Part shown: in pieces, positions 1 to 11,412 of the stretch
How positions within the stretch are numbered: position 1 is the first letter of the stretch
Layout of the letters: every line of letters begins with the position of its first letter
Assembly (NCBI GenBank): GCA_021234155.1
Contig: JAJEKV010000045.1
Span: 1,276,635-1,340,634, forward strand
Direction: 5' to 3'
Length of the DNA: 64,000 nt
DNA from: Isoetes taiwanensis
Taxonomy: Eukaryota > Streptophyta > Lycopodiopsida > Isoetales > Isoetaceae
Notes under the pieces: generated by a model
Databases searched by the model: none
The model's input: the letters and a program-made list of their open reading frames with translations, nothing else
Told to the model about the DNA's origin: nothing
Position numbers and translations under genes: made by a program

Positions 1-1470
1 CATTCACTAGCAACTCTTCATATTCAATGCGGCAATATGTTGCATATTGCAACCTAATACATCTGCCGGTACAACTCATTCCGATTATGCCCTCTTGCGG
101 AAATCATTTAATTTACCTCTAAAGCACTTACTTGTCTAATATACATAATCCATACACCGATTTAACTTCGGCTCCAACTCATATTTCTCACGCCACAATC
201 ATCCTCAACTAATACTCCACATTTCTTCACAACCCGACATACTTAATAGAAAATTAACCGCTCAAGTCTCCATTTAATCCCTCATAGCATACAACAATTT
301 AACATGACATCGGGAACACCGCATTAAAACCACAAAGTGAATGAAATATCCACAATCATTACTCCACCCTAATATCGGGGCCTAAAGCATCATCGTCTGC
401 CTATCGACTAACATCACATGCCTTTACAATCAAAGATACACGGCACTTACATTTAATAACAATATCCTCGTGACACATCAAAACCCGGCTCCAACATCAT
501 AGATCACCTTCCTTTCTCGTCTTCAAGATACCACGAAGCCACGATGCGCTCCACCCTCGATTTGTCACAACAACACAATCCAATGTCCCGCGATGCCTCA
601 AACTCCCAAGCGATATCCACTTGGCTTGTTTTCATCCAATCCCAACGAATCAAGGTCGACCCGTGGAACATCTAAAGGCCCGGCATTCCTAAAATGTTAC
701 GCCAACCTCGTATAGAGATGAGTCCATATTTCATACTGATTGAGTCCCCATATTTCATATCCGAAACCTTAAAGAACTTGTATTCCATATTTCAAAATCA
801 TAGGGTGCCCCGTCATAATGATCATAAGAACAAACAAAAGCACCCGGAAGCTCCAACATATCTAACTAAACCATACAATAAATAGATTCGGACGATTGAG
901 ATAGTCGAGGAATGCACCTTTTTTTTACCTTGGCTAGCAAATATATAATAACATTTATATAGAGCGAAAATTATATATCTAATAGAATAACACGATGAAA
1001 CTCAATACCACCAAGATACAAATCGAAGTACCTTTACTCTTAAAATACACAAAACTACATGATTGTACACAAAACTAAAATGAAGGGACTAGATCAATAG
1101 CTAATATGGAATTTCCAATTTTAAACATTAGCAAGGATACCTAGCTGGAATTTCCAATTTTAAACATTAGCAAGGATACCTCATTTTACCCTATTATCTG
1201 ACCAAAGGGGAACTTGGTGCATTTTTCGTTGTACTGTTCAGTCTGTTTTTACTTTCAGAATTACATGTTACCAACCTCCCACTTGGAAATGTCAAAGAGA
1301 CAATCCATTGTACTCAAAATCACTGCTATGTTCATATGTCTCCCAGCAATGCCATATTTAGAATTCTCTAAAAGACATGATTATACTAAAATTGTAATAG
1401 GTTTAGAAGCTTAACTTAGAATACAGGCTGAGAATCATATATACAAAACATTATATAGAGCAAATGCTTG
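1..1470. other. AT-rich 3' flank of the PEBP gene, no gene seen
   Basis: No convincing coding region. Positions about 690-810 carry a repeat with several TCCATATTTCATA-like words; a diverged copy lies inverted at about 36066-36180, so this is a dispersed repeat. Positions 1107-1183 hold two adjacent copies of a ~37-bp unit (GGAATTTCCAATTTTAAAC followed by ATTAGCAAGGATACC). Confidence 0.6.
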
Positions 1471-3069
1471 TTACTTCTGTGCATAAAAATAGGTTGCTGC
1501 CACTGGAAGCCCAAGACCATGTTCGGCAGCAAACTTCCTTGTATTAAACTTTGCACGTTCAGGTACTGTGCCAATTTTCATTGGTTTGGTTTGACTGAAC
1601 AGAGAGAAAACATATCTATGCATGCCAACAGGTGGCGTTGGCCCATTATAAGGAACAATCTGCTTTCCTGCATGGATGCTTACTGACTAAGAATCTGCTT
1701 CCATCTAAGATCAGACATAAAAGAGCTGAACATTTAGCTACATACCACCAGTAGCATCTGTTCCTCCAGGGATGTCAATAACTATCCTATATAAGCAAAC
1801 ACGAAAATACAAGTTAACAAGTGTAGGGCATGAAAAGCTACAAAAATCTCACCAGTGTAGCCACTCGCGCATGACCGGCTTGCTTGGATTAGGAGCATCA
1901 GGATCAGACATTACCTGCTCAATTAAATCACTTCAATGGCATAGACTTTTATAGAGATCATTAAGACTTCTTAGTTGAACATAAGAGATCAAACGAGAAT
2001 TTTCTGGAATTTACATACATAATAGCAACTTAAGAGCAATGCTGTCTTAAAGACAATAATGCATATAGATAATGCAATGCCATGTAATAATGCCAGATAG
2101 CACAGTTAAAACAGTAACTTCAGTCTCTATATAATGCAACGCCATGTAATAATGCCAGATAGCACATCTAAAACAGTAAATTCAGTTTTAATTCCTCCTA
2201 ATACTATAACCTCAGGTATGTATAACCGTCTTTCCTACATTGGGATGGAGTCAGTGTGGGACAAACTCTAAAAACCCAACAAGTATATTTCCTATATAAT
2301 TTATGCTAGGCGGAAGGGACCTATGAAAATTTTGATTTCATCCGGAAAAATATAAAGAAACCCACGGATTTTGACCGGAAAACTTCCTGGAATTTTTATT
2401 CTCTATCGGAAATTCTTAGTTTCAACAGGTAGGATGCTAGTGTTCCTAGGAACTCATGAATCTGCCTTAAGTTATAAGTTAACCATAAAAAAGATAAGCA
2501 AAGGAACTGCAACATGTTTCATTTATTGAAGCTCAAAATGCTTGTTATAAATTTCAGATATCAAACCCTGAATTTATGCAGCAAAGCTGGTGTGATTTAA
2601 CAAAGGAAAAAAACTGAAAAAGCAAAAAAGAGCTTATTATAAGATCATTAGAAAACACACAACTATCTAACCGTTACAGATGCAGCATTGTTGAAAGCTA
2701 AACGCATTCAACAAAAGCCCAATTGCATGCTTCTTTCTAGGGCACACTTAACAAAAATGTCCTGCATGCAAAATTATAAGAGGTCCATGTAAAAATCTTA
2801 AGCTTATGAACAGGTTGGATAAAAAGATTTACCAGCGTATAACGAGCGCCGGAGTCAATGTTGCCTGCAATTTGGACCGCCGGGGGAAGCTGTGGCAGAG
2901 GGGTGAGCTGACAGCCATCGATTACTTGGGTATTGCCGTAATAAACATGCATGTCTATGCTGGGAGCAAACATATCAAGCACATCTGGTATGACCTTGCC
3001 AGATACTAGAGCATCCACAGATGATGAAGCGGCCATGGCAAATCTGGCTACAGATCGAAATGCATGCAT
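1471..3069 (-). CDS. MFT-like: MFT-like PEBP-family protein (FT/TFL1/MFT superfamily), copy A
   Basis: Four coding exons with GT/AG borders: 3069-2833, 1914-1853, 1786-1746, 1667-1471 (178 codons; 167 if the ATG at 3036 is used, closer to the usual ~173 aa). Exon 1 encodes MAASSSVDALVSGKVIPDVL and the PEBP ligand-pocket strand region. Exon 2 has the conserved SDPDAPNPSKPVMREWLHW. Exon 3 has IVIDIPGGTDAT. Exon 4 has YNGPTPPVGMHRYVFSLF and ends with FAAEHGLGLPVAATYFYAQK. The REW-HW and IPGGT motifs favour the MFT branch over FT or TFL1. PEBPs of this family are small soluble regulators of seed/spore germination or reproductive timing; the role here is inferred. Oddity: exon 1 is 3 bases shorter than in copy B, so the conserved PSATAS stretch reads LPQLPP. 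Intron 1 contains two copies of a ~66-bp repeat (about 2066-2190). Confidence 0.9.
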
Positions 3070-3329
3070 TTCGTTTTCCTTAATTCCAGCACGAAATCTT
3101 ATATCTCGCTTTGGACGGCCTGGATCAAGTGCATTTCACTGCTCAGAAATGAGATTCCAATATCCTTGAAAATAGGACTAATAAGGGGAAGTATTTTGTA
3201 GTAGGAATCTCGCCCAGGAGCATTCGCCGAGGAATTTCGGAAGGCAGCGCCAACGGCCCGCGCGCCGCGGCGGCGGGCAGTCGCGCCGCGTTTGGCGAAT
3301 ATTAGGGGATGAAGGCGTAAATTACGTAT
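3070..3329. promoter_or_regulatory. GC-rich 5' flank between PEBP gene and Crypton-like element
   Basis: Short upstream region of the PEBP gene, with a GC-rich core at about 3210-3300 that differs badly from the same place in copy B (27150-27290). It must hold the PEBP 5' UTR and proximal promoter, because the recombinase element begins just beyond. No clear TATA box or known operator was recognised. Confidence 0.4.
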
Positions 3330-3425
3330 AATCGTATAGGGTGGGATTACGAGCGCAGTATTTTTTTCCCACGCTTCATTCCGTGAGCCGATTCTGCATG
3401 ACATATGGTGGTACTTCTTATTGGG

Positions 3426-3778
3426 ATTCGGTGGTAGGTGTTAGTTAGATAGGATTTTGTTAAAGAAATTTCATGTTCTTCAAGTTTCTTGAAACTTGTT
3501 CGAGATTTTGGAGTAGAGGCACCAGGGACGCGGGCGACTTTGTTCTCGGCTTTTTTTGTTTGGTGAGGATGCGGCTTGAAGAATCTGTTTATTCTGCTTT
3601 TTTTCTTGTAAATCTAACTTGTTCTTTACGTTTTTGTTAGGTTCTTGGTTCGATCGATTCGGTGGTAGTGTTAGTTAGATAGCATTTTGTTAAAGAAATT
3701 TCATGTTCTTCAAGTTTCTTGAAACTTGTTCGAGGTTTTGAGTAGAGCGCCAGGGCAGCACGGCGACTTTGTTACGGC
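3426..3778 (+). repeat. Two direct repeats in the 5' region of the Crypton-like element (copy A)
   Basis: A ~120-bp block (GTTAGTTAGATAGGATTTTG ... GGCGACTTTGTT) occurs at about 3426-3548 and 3657-3778, spaced by 230 bp. The same pair is at about 27409-27540 and 27640-27770 in copy B. Inside each block TTCAAGTTTCTTGAAACTTG forms a small hairpin. It may be a duplicated promoter, 5' UTR exon or recombinase-binding region; the function is unknown. Confidence 0.75.
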
Positions 3779-4125
3779 AGCTCGATTTGATTACGGCGGG
3801 TAATCTTTAGTTTTATTTAGTGAGTGATTTATCTATGGATTTCTTTATGTTTATGCTTGCATTACTTTCTGATTTGAGAGTGCGTTGTTGTGCTTTCGAT
3901 GTTGTTGTTGTGCTCAACTATAAGGAAGACATCGTGGATCATACGCAAAGACAAATTTTAGGTCATTAATCCTTGTGCTAGGGTTAGTTTAGTGGTTTGG
4001 TTTAGTTTAGTTTAGTTTTAGTTTAGTGTTTAAGTTGACTAGGGTAACTAATGTTGTTTTCTTTTTATGTATGGTGCAGGTTCAGTTGTGTTGTAAACAG
4101 CAGGTGTTAAGACTGACTTGTTATT

Positions 4126-6449
4126 ATGTCTGTTATGCAACCAGTATGTTTAACATGCTTGTTTGTCATAATAGCAAATATGGGAGAGAGTTCTCGACCA
4201 AGTTTACATGCACGGTTTTGGAGAGGGTTCTTTAGTGATGCCTTCAAGTCTGTTACAATGGAAGAAAGTCAAAGCATCCTAGCGAGTTTCTTTGTTAGTG
4301 CCGATGTAGCGATGAGGAATATGATGCGAAGGAGAATTGGCTTCCACTTGATGAGGATTTATTGTCTGAAGCTTTGAATGGTGGTCCTGAGCGGTCAAAG
4401 AGTGTTAATAGTTGGGCGAGAAGAAGATTTGATGAGTGGAGGAAGGATTTTGGTTTAGATGTTTCTATTCCGATTGAAGTTGAGTTTGGTTGACTGAACA
4501 AGATGTTAATGAGGGTTTATTCTTGGGTAACATTTCGTTTATTGTTTTGTTTATTTTTTTTTTGTTTTGTATTTTATATTCGATATCTTTGTTATGTTTT
4601 TTCTAATAGGCTAAAAGAAGAATGGAAAGATGTATCCACCGGAACGTAAAGTTTTTCTTTGTCATTTGTTATTTTCATTTTATTATTTTCTTTTTTTGTT
4701 GTAATTTATTATCGTTCTTGTTTCCTTACTTGTCTATTTTTTTTGTTTACATTTGTAGGCTTAACTCTCTATTGAGAGGTATCGGCGAGATTGTTAAGTG
4801 AGAGCGCGTGAGAGAGTTCAAGGGGAGGCAGTTGTTCGGGAGCCTCCATTTAATATCTTGTATGACCCTATATTTACGCTTGAGACTATGGATGCGTTTG
4901 TCGCTGAGGTTAAGAAGTTGAGACAAGATGGAAATGCAGAAACCTAAGAAGAAAGCACTGTCATAACCTTAAGCTTTAGAAAAGGATATTTTAGATGACA
5001 TAGATCATCGGATGACACATCCACAGGTTGTATAAAAGGCTTTTCTATTACATGGTTACAGCTTTGGGATTAGGAAACAAAGAGTTGTGGAGTAAAGATT
5101 GTGACATGACTCTTGAGGTCAATGATGGTGGAGAGTTGGTCAAATACGGGAGCGATTGAGTAAGAATCATAATCCAACGCCTACAAAGTATGAAGATCAT
5201 CACTTTTCGTCAACTTTGTTTGGACATCTGGCGTGATTTTGTAAAAGCGACATATAAGCGTTATATTCGACACTTGCCCGCTTGAAAAAGAAAATAATTC
5301 CATACCACGTCCTTTTTTCTGCACCTATTCTAGGTATAAAAAATGTAAGTTTCTAATTCTTTCTTTTGTTTTTTAATTGATTGTTCTGTTAATGTTTGTG
5401 TTAATGTTTCTGTTAATGTTTCTTTTCTGTTAATTGTTTGTTCAGTTAATTGACTGTCCTTGAGTGTTAATGTTTTAATTCTGTGTTTTAATTACGTGTT
5501 TTACATTTGGTGTGGTATCAACGTGACACTGTTGGTATTAATTCTATTACGAAGTGGCTCAATACAATGGCGTCAACAATCCATCGACCTTTGAAGCGCG
5601 GGTAAACAATCCGGCGGGGTTTCATTAGTTTCACGTCTTTCAGCTGCTAGTGTTCCTTCTGACGTAGGCATGGCAATTACTGGGCATAGAAGCGCGCCAG
5701 GTTATGAGAGGTAATTCATAATTTATTTTGTTTGTTTTATCTATTTTGTTTTGTCTATTCTGTTTGCCTTTGGTAACATGTTTCTTGCAGGTACGATCGA
5801 ACTGGAGAGTCGAAAATAAATGCATGTATGAATTTAATTAGTCAACCAATCAATTCGATGGGCGGAATCGTGCATACAAGGATGTCCTTTCGGTAATGTC
5901 TTTTGAACCTTCGTTGTTTTGTTATTTCTTTTGTTATATTTTTTTCCTTTCTGTTTTGCAGATGAAGTTTCCAAGCAGAATGCTGTTGGGACTTCTTCCA
6001 GGAACGTTCTTCAAGAATTGAATGGAAATGTGACAACATCAACAATTCTGCGTGTTAAAGATAGTTCAGTTGCTACTGGTTGTGATGATATGCAGTTAGG
6101 AGGTGATGCTAGTGCTTGCGATCAAGTACAGGTACAGACAGGTGTACAGGAAAGTATGAGTGAGATTGCTGCTAAGCAAATTACCATTGAGAAGTCTCGA
6201 GAGATTGTTAGTAATCACGTACGATTATTGAGGTCGGCGAGGGCATTATATGATGCAGCTTTTTATGACGAGCTTAGCAAGTGTTTCCCTGAAAGTGCTA
6301 AAGCAATTGGGAAGTATTCAGGTCCTGTCATTAACACTCAAGGAAGCTTCTTAACTGCCACGATTAATATTGGAATGGACATGAATCAGTTTGTTGGAGC
6401 TATCGGAGCTATTACGAGTGCGATGTGGAAGAAGAAAAATGAAGCCTGA
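4126..6449 (+). pseudogene. Crypton/DUF3504-type tyrosine recombinase, copy A (frame-broken)
   Basis: Six exons can be traced by homology to copy B and by GT/AG borders. Exon a (from ATG 4126) includes PLDEDLLSEALNGGPERSKS and WARRRFDEWRKDFGLD, a core-binding domain start. Later exons carry the YPPGTL-type motif, the arginine box and K. Exon d (about 5510-5710) encodes WY..DTVGINSITKWL, then VSLVSRLSAASVPSDVG and MAITGHRSAPGYER; exon e begins YDRTGESK at 5791. The last exon (5962-6449) is open and encodes a 160-residue tail ending AMWKKKNEA. The family excises and integrates DNA circles through a catalytic tyrosine. Exons b-c contain several small indels against copy B, so this copy is not translatable as assembled. 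It is right in some places where copy B is wrong (SEALNGGP, TGHRSA, acceptor TTGCAG at 5790), so decay and assembly error cannot be told apart. Confidence 0.8.
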
Positions 6450-6861
6450 TATCTAGATCCAGTTTACTTTGAGCTGTGTTTTCTCTTTAATCAGAATGTT
6501 CAGTTGTTTCATAATGTTGATTGTTTTGAAATTTTGGAATGTTGGTTGTTGAAACTATCAAATTGGTGAAACTATGAAACTATGATTTTTCTTTGTGTAA
6601 CGTAACTATGAAACTATGATTTTCTTTGTGGAAACTATGATTTTGAAATCTTTATTAAGCGTAATCTTTTAATATTGTGAATCTTGTCTTGTTAATGTAT
6701 GAAATAAAAGTAATGTTGTGAATCTTGTAATCTTGTGGTGGAGATAAAATTACTGGTTTTAAAATACACAGAAAAAGACAGTAATCCCACCCTTACGTGG
6801 ATTACGATCTAAATAACCATCAACTTCCACATGTTCTGAACCTATCCGGCATTTTAATAGC

Positions 6862-7320
6862 TAGGGGAGGGTGCCCCTCTTCCACCCACTCCCGTTCAAT
6901 GGCCCACTTTTTGCCCTTTAATGGCCCACTTTTTACCCTTTAATAGCCCACCTTAACCCTTAAATAACCCTACAATAGCCCACCTTAAAAAGTACTAAAA
7001 ATTGAACTAATTGCATGGTCTATTAATGGGCACTTGTGGGCCAATGAAGGTCAAGTGTGAGTATTTGGAGGTCTATTGAAGGTCTTTTAGTGGTCCATTG
7101 AAGGGCATTTGGTGGTCTATTGGGGTCAAAATAAGGATAGAACTTAAAATCCTCATAGCGAACTTTCGATTTGTCGAAACAACTGGTGTTTAGTACCAAT
7201 TGAAAGCTAAACTTTGAAATTTTATTGTGTTATATATCAAAATAGGTGATTAAAACGAATTAAAACCATCATAATATAATTTTTACCCTTAAGTGGGCAC
7301 TTTATGGGCACCCTCCCCTA
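6862..7320. mobile_element. MITE-like element, 459 bp (copy A)
   Basis: Perfect 15-bp terminal inverted repeats TAGGGGAGGGTGCCC (6862-6876) and GGGCACCCTCCCCTA (7306-7320), with a non-coding interior containing repeated GGCCCACTTTTTRCCCTTT words near the left end and CCCTTAAGTGGGCAC near the right. If the outer TA is the duplicated target this would fit Tc1/mariner-type MITEs. The same element is at 30871-31329, almost unchanged. Confidence 0.7.
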
Positions 7321-8042
7321 TTCTTCATTAGTCACGAAAAACTTCTGTTTTTTGCGAGAAATTTTCCAGCAAATATTTTACCTACGTGAATAACTTGGTC
7401 CTGAATAAATATTTTAAGGTGTTCCATTCGCAGTAACGTCTTATTTTTACACTGTGATGTTCCACGTATATTCTAAAATATAAGCCAAAGTATGTTGGCC
7501 TGCATGTTGGAAGGGTGGGCAACACCTAAGGGGTTGGGAGGATTGCCACATGGAGCAACTCTATCGGTGCCATGTGGACTAGCATGATGTAAACACTAAT
7601 CTACTAATCGGCCTAAACCCTAGCCTAGGCCATTTTGGACCCTAATCATCAATCGACCCCGACTGCGCCTTAAAGCTCAAATCCGGGAGCCGTCTTCAAC
7701 AGCCCTAGCTTATGCATGATATGAGCTTTAAAGTTTTCACTAATAAGGTTGGCTAATCACAATTCATGATTAGACATAACCCAAATATAATTCTAATACA
7801 AGTATTGGGCATGTTTACATCTCGACAATGCTTTTGATTGGCTAATTGCAATAGGAATATTCATCCAACTCATCACACAAATGAGGGTTTGCCCATAAGG
7901 GCAACCCAAAGTGGCACAAATTTATAAATTCGCCTTCTTCAGATCAGTTTGATTCAGAGGTGTTCCATTATGGCAAAAATGGATACCCTTCAATTTTATG
8001 TTGTACATGAGCTGGTGGAAGCAGATAAAAGTGGTGTAGTTC
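7321..8042. other. Non-coding flank inside the duplication (copy A)
   Basis: No gene recognised. At 7890-7913 the string GGGTTTGCCCATAAGGGCAA resembles the GGGTTGCCCCTAGGGG words in the inverted-repeat element at 48783-49175, suggesting a shared repeat family. Confidence 0.4.
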
Positions 8043-8630
8043 ATGTGCAAGATCCGTCTTTGTGCTTTGAAGTCATGCCTCCTTCAACCAAAATGGCCTT
8101 TGATCATCCCTAAGGACCGGAAAGCAAGATGGAAGTGGGTATGGGATAAACTGCTCCATCCCAAAGTATCTTTTTGTCGTATCTTTTCCAGGCATGCTTG
8201 GTTGTGGCTTCAAGGCCTCTTTCAAATGGCCAGCATGTGTTATTAGTAGTCTATTCAAATGGCTGGGGAAATTAAGCAAAAATATCTTTTTATTTGGCTC
8301 TTGCAAATTGGAAAAGAAAGAATTTCCTCATATTCAAAGGTCATGTTTATTCTAATGCACATTTGAGGCCCAACAACAATTGTCAAAATATTCAGTGCTC
8401 ATAAATTCTTAAATATATAAAGAGTCGTATTTGAGAGCACTACCTTCACATTCACACTTTCTCATGAGATTTTGCTTCCTTTTCATTTTGTTTAGATGTT
8501 ACATTTGGGTGGGGTGGATTTGTTCTAGTTGACATTTTCTCCACTGAGTTTTTAACCCCATTGTACTTTATTTGTAACTTTCTCTGAATAATAAAGGCTC
8601 GCATCCTTTGGGGAGAGGGCAAAAAAAAGC
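8043..8630 (+). mobile_element. Truncated non-LTR retrotransposon (LINE) 3' end (copy A)
   Basis: The frame at 8105-8246 reads WVWDKLLHPKVSF then HAWLWLQGLFQMAS, matching the WDKLLHPKV...W.WLLSLFHMA framework of the RT zinc-binding region at 63651-63968, but with its cysteine-rich middle deleted. The downstream 3' UTR (8455-8630, GTAACTTTCTCTGAATAATA then AAGGCTC and an A-rich end) recurs at 32460-32640 and 42490-42716. A 5'-truncated, dead insertion. Confidence 0.7.
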
Positions 8631-8936
8631 AAGAAAAGTATGCATAGATGGTACCCATTCGAACATAGCAGGACAAACCGGTGTCCGGACAAGTTTTGCC
8701 TTCTCTCTTTGACCCACAAACGGTCTTTCATGGATGACGAGAGAGAGTTATTTCACACAACTATACTATGTTCTACCTTTACTCTGCAAAGCTTGATTGA
8801 GGAGAGAACGCCTTTAGGATTCCCATAAGGTCTTATTAGAGGGCACTTGCCTTCTCAATCTTCTCTTCGAGGTCCATGACAAGCTCCACGAGGACTCGGC
8901 GGCCGCGGATCGAGGAGTTCGGTCCAAGCGAATGAC
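8631..8936. other. Spacer between LINE tail and minisatellite (copy A)
   Basis: No gene seen. Copy B has the same sequence at 32641-32952 with several indels at CAG/CTG positions. Confidence 0.4.
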
Positions 8937-9843
8937 GGTGATTAGTCCGGTGGAATCGACACACTTACGTCCATGAGCCCGGACGAACTCACGCCGCTAC
9001 AATGTCGAATCAACGGTTTCCGTGAGCGGACCGGATGCATCCATTGCCGCCCTGCGAATCACCAGGTCGGAATCACGTATCGGAATCACCTGAGGAGTGA
9101 TTCTATTCTGCGGGATCATGGAGGAGTGATTCCATCGGGCGGAATCAGGAGGGAATGATTCCATCCGTGTAATCGCTCCGGATTGATTCAATTCCACGGA
9201 ATCACTAAACCGTAATTCTATCTCCGAATAGCGCTGTTGTGATACCGTCGGGCGGAGGAATTGCCGCGTGATTCCATCTCGAAGAATCTAGTTGTGATTG
9301 TGATTCCGGGGCTGAATCCATGGTCGCGTGATTCCATCCGCCGAATAGCCATGATGTTGTGATTCTTCTCAGGGGGAATATATTCGTGGTGATTCCGCTC
9401 TCGAAGAATCGGACATTTGTGATTCCCCGGGAGTGAATCGCGGGTCGTTATTCCATCCCGCGGAATAGTCGTTGCTAGGATTCCACCAGCCGGGATACGT
9501 AAGTTGTGATTCCATCTCACGGAATCAGACACTCGAGATTCCATCTGTCGGAATAGCATGGTTGTGATTCCGCCTGGCGGAATAATCACGTCCTTCGTGA
9601 TACCTTCCAGAGGAATACATATGCGTAGTGATTACGTCTCGTGGAATAACTCGGGGGAGATTCCGTCGCAAGGTAGAATACCACTGTGATACCACCGGAA
9701 GGTATATATCCCCTGAAAGCGACCCTATCAGGTACGGAAAACGGGGCTTCGGGTACGGATAACGGGGTTGCGGCCTGGTGATTCTGCGGCAAGGAATATT
9801 TTGCGAAGGAATCACAATAACCGGGGTAAAAATATTTTGTTCC
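8937..9843. repeat. Minisatellite of ~33-bp palindromic GATTCC/GGAATC units (copy A)
   Basis: Roughly 25 degenerate units, each of the form GTGATTCC, 3-8 bases, CGGAAT(C/A), then 8-12 variable bases. GATTCC and GGAATC are reverse complements, so every unit can fold into a small hairpin. Open frames here are by-products of the repeat and code for nothing recognisable. The array in copy B (32953-33852) has the same unit order with many small indels. Confidence 0.85.
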
Positions 9844-11412
9844 ATCTTAATAGGCCAGTGGGACCTTTAATAAAATAGAACCTCTAGGGGGCTTTTTTTC
9901 ATTCATAGGATGAGGCTAGGGGCACTCATACCTTCATCTTGGAATTTAATTATATTTCAAATAACCCTCGGAAGGAAACCTAGCTAGGATACTACATTAA
10001 ACAATATTAAAAAAAACCAAAACATGGTTCAAAATAGGGGAGACCTTCCCAAAAAATCTGTCCATTTCTGAAAATTTTCGGCCATCCTATATATTGTTTG
10101 ACGGTTTTTCAGTAATAAAAGGAGAAATTTCTGGCGCAATACACTAAAAAATGCACTAACACAGAATGTTTCCGGTAGTCTCAAATGCCAAGATGGCATT
10201 TTTATTGGTTAGACCTTTTAATATCTTCGAGCCATGGACCAAAGACTAAAAAGTACCATCTGAATATTGGGATGAGCGGCAGCGGCTAGGGCGGTGGCGG
10301 AGGTGAGGTTAATGCCACCTCACCCTGCTTCCGGATCAGCAATGAGGCATGAAGCGAGGATCTGGATGTGGATGTCAGGCCAGGATGCGTTCGAACTGTG
10401 AGATTGAATGTCATAAGTTCTCTCCAGGTTTTTCCAGGGTTGCAGTCTTGGAGGCGATCTTCAATCTTGATATAGCTTTGGTTTGCATTTTTTCATCTTT
10501 TCCTTGCAGTTCTCAAGGATTAAGCCATCACTTGGGGATAAGCTTGGTAGGCCCTTCCTGTGAGTCGATTCTTTGAGGCTAGGTCGACCCTAGGAAGGGT
10601 AGATTTTGTGCGTGTTGAGATGTCTCAAATTGAAAAACATTCATGTTTACGGATTTGTATTGGGTAAGCTTCATCCGAAGAGGTAAAATCTTGCAGTTTT
10701 GTAAAGCATTATGGTTCACTCTTAGCCTTTCTTGTTGGCAGAAAAGCAAAATGTGTTTTAAAGAAAATCCAGGTACTCCAACATTTTTGGGGCTCCTTAA
10801 TTTGTATGCAACTGTTGGAATTGTTTTGAATTGAATAGCCGAGCTAGGGATTGATATAGGCGTAAAAATCGCATATCTTCCATGTGGCTTTTGAGGGAGG
10901 AATCGGCCGGACACATATTTTGTCTAGCCATTTTGTGTTGGATCCCACCCCAATAATGCAAAGATTTGATTTTCATTCAGTTCGGAGATGATTTATTTGT
11001 TTATAAGTTGAGAAATCAGAATCCATGAAGCGGTGGCAGCTTCTATGAGCAGAGTGGCAGGCTGCTCTTCTTACACTGATTTATTTCTTTCGTTCACGGT
11101 TTCGTATTTTGATAAGAGTGATATATGCAGTGGCAGCTTGGTACTATAGTTCATCTTCTATTCTACTCCAACAGTAGTGTATAGATAGATTTGGCAATTT
11201 GCCCTGATTAACAAGATGATTCGGCTTATATGTATCAAGGATGTATGGGCTCCTTGATGGATTAACGGAAGTGGAAGACGCCCTCACGGGGTGACCCTTT
11301 CAGTGGAGATCGAGATAGAAATATATAGGAGCTTCTATATCTTGCACCAGGATTTAGAGAAAAAATTTGGAGGCCAGGCTTGTACTAAGTCTAGCCAGCT
11401 TTAGGCTTCTGT
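9844..11412. other. Non-coding right part of duplication copy A
   Basis: No gene recognised; short open frames at 10349-10914 show no known motif. Almost identical to 33853-35421 except for a patch at about 10560-10960. Confidence 0.5.

Larger units (their letters stand above)
3330..6804 (+). mobile_element. Crypton-like tyrosine-recombinase element, copy A
   Basis: About 3.5 kb, head-to-head with the PEBP gene. The right end site (6782-6804) is clear: TAATCCCAC, spacer CCTTAC, GTGGATTA. The left end at about 3330-3356 keeps only the inner arm (GGGTGGGATTAC) and is damaged relative to copy B. The 5' part has two copies of a ~120-bp block and an intron-like stretch ending TATGGTGCAG at about 4080. 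The recombinase gene follows at 4126-6449. No target-site duplication was found, as expected for Cryptons, which insert by recombination. Confidence 0.75.
1..11412 (+). repeat. 11.4-kb segmental duplication, copy A
   Basis: This segment recurs in the same orientation at 23948-35421. The match runs from the first base of the window, so the true left end may lie outside. It stops at the shared string AGGCTTCTGT ending at 11412, after which copy A continues TTGGTGCAAT and copy B continues AACCCCGACA. Stretches such as 1480-1860, 6600-8040 and 9850-10500 are essentially identical to copy B. Patches at 1-720, 3150-6500, 8300-9840 and 10560-10960 carry many small indels and substitutions. Contents: MFT-like PEBP gene, Crypton-like element, MITE, LINE fragment, minisatellite. 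Confidence 0.95.

Noticed and set aside
1471-3069. FT (florigen) or TFL1 identity for the PEBP gene
   Set aside because: The REWLHW, IPGGT and C-terminal GLPVAATYF motifs fit MFT-type proteins better, and FT/TFL1 functions should not be assumed for a fern-like PEBP.
3980-4030. Telomere-like TTTAGTTTAGTTTAG run
   Set aside because: The unit is not the plant telomere TTTAGGG; it lies in a T-rich 5' intron-like stretch of the recombinase element.
8937-9843. CRISPR-like array of regularly spaced repeats
   Set aside because: The spacing is regular, but half-sites and linkers are both degenerate, linkers are only 8-12 bp, no cas genes are present and the context is plant nuclear DNA. It is a minisatellite.
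9218-9845. Open frames of 60-120 residues across the GATTCC array, both strands and several frames
   Set aside because: They arise because the ~33-bp unit (a multiple of three) lacks stops in several frames; no real protein features.
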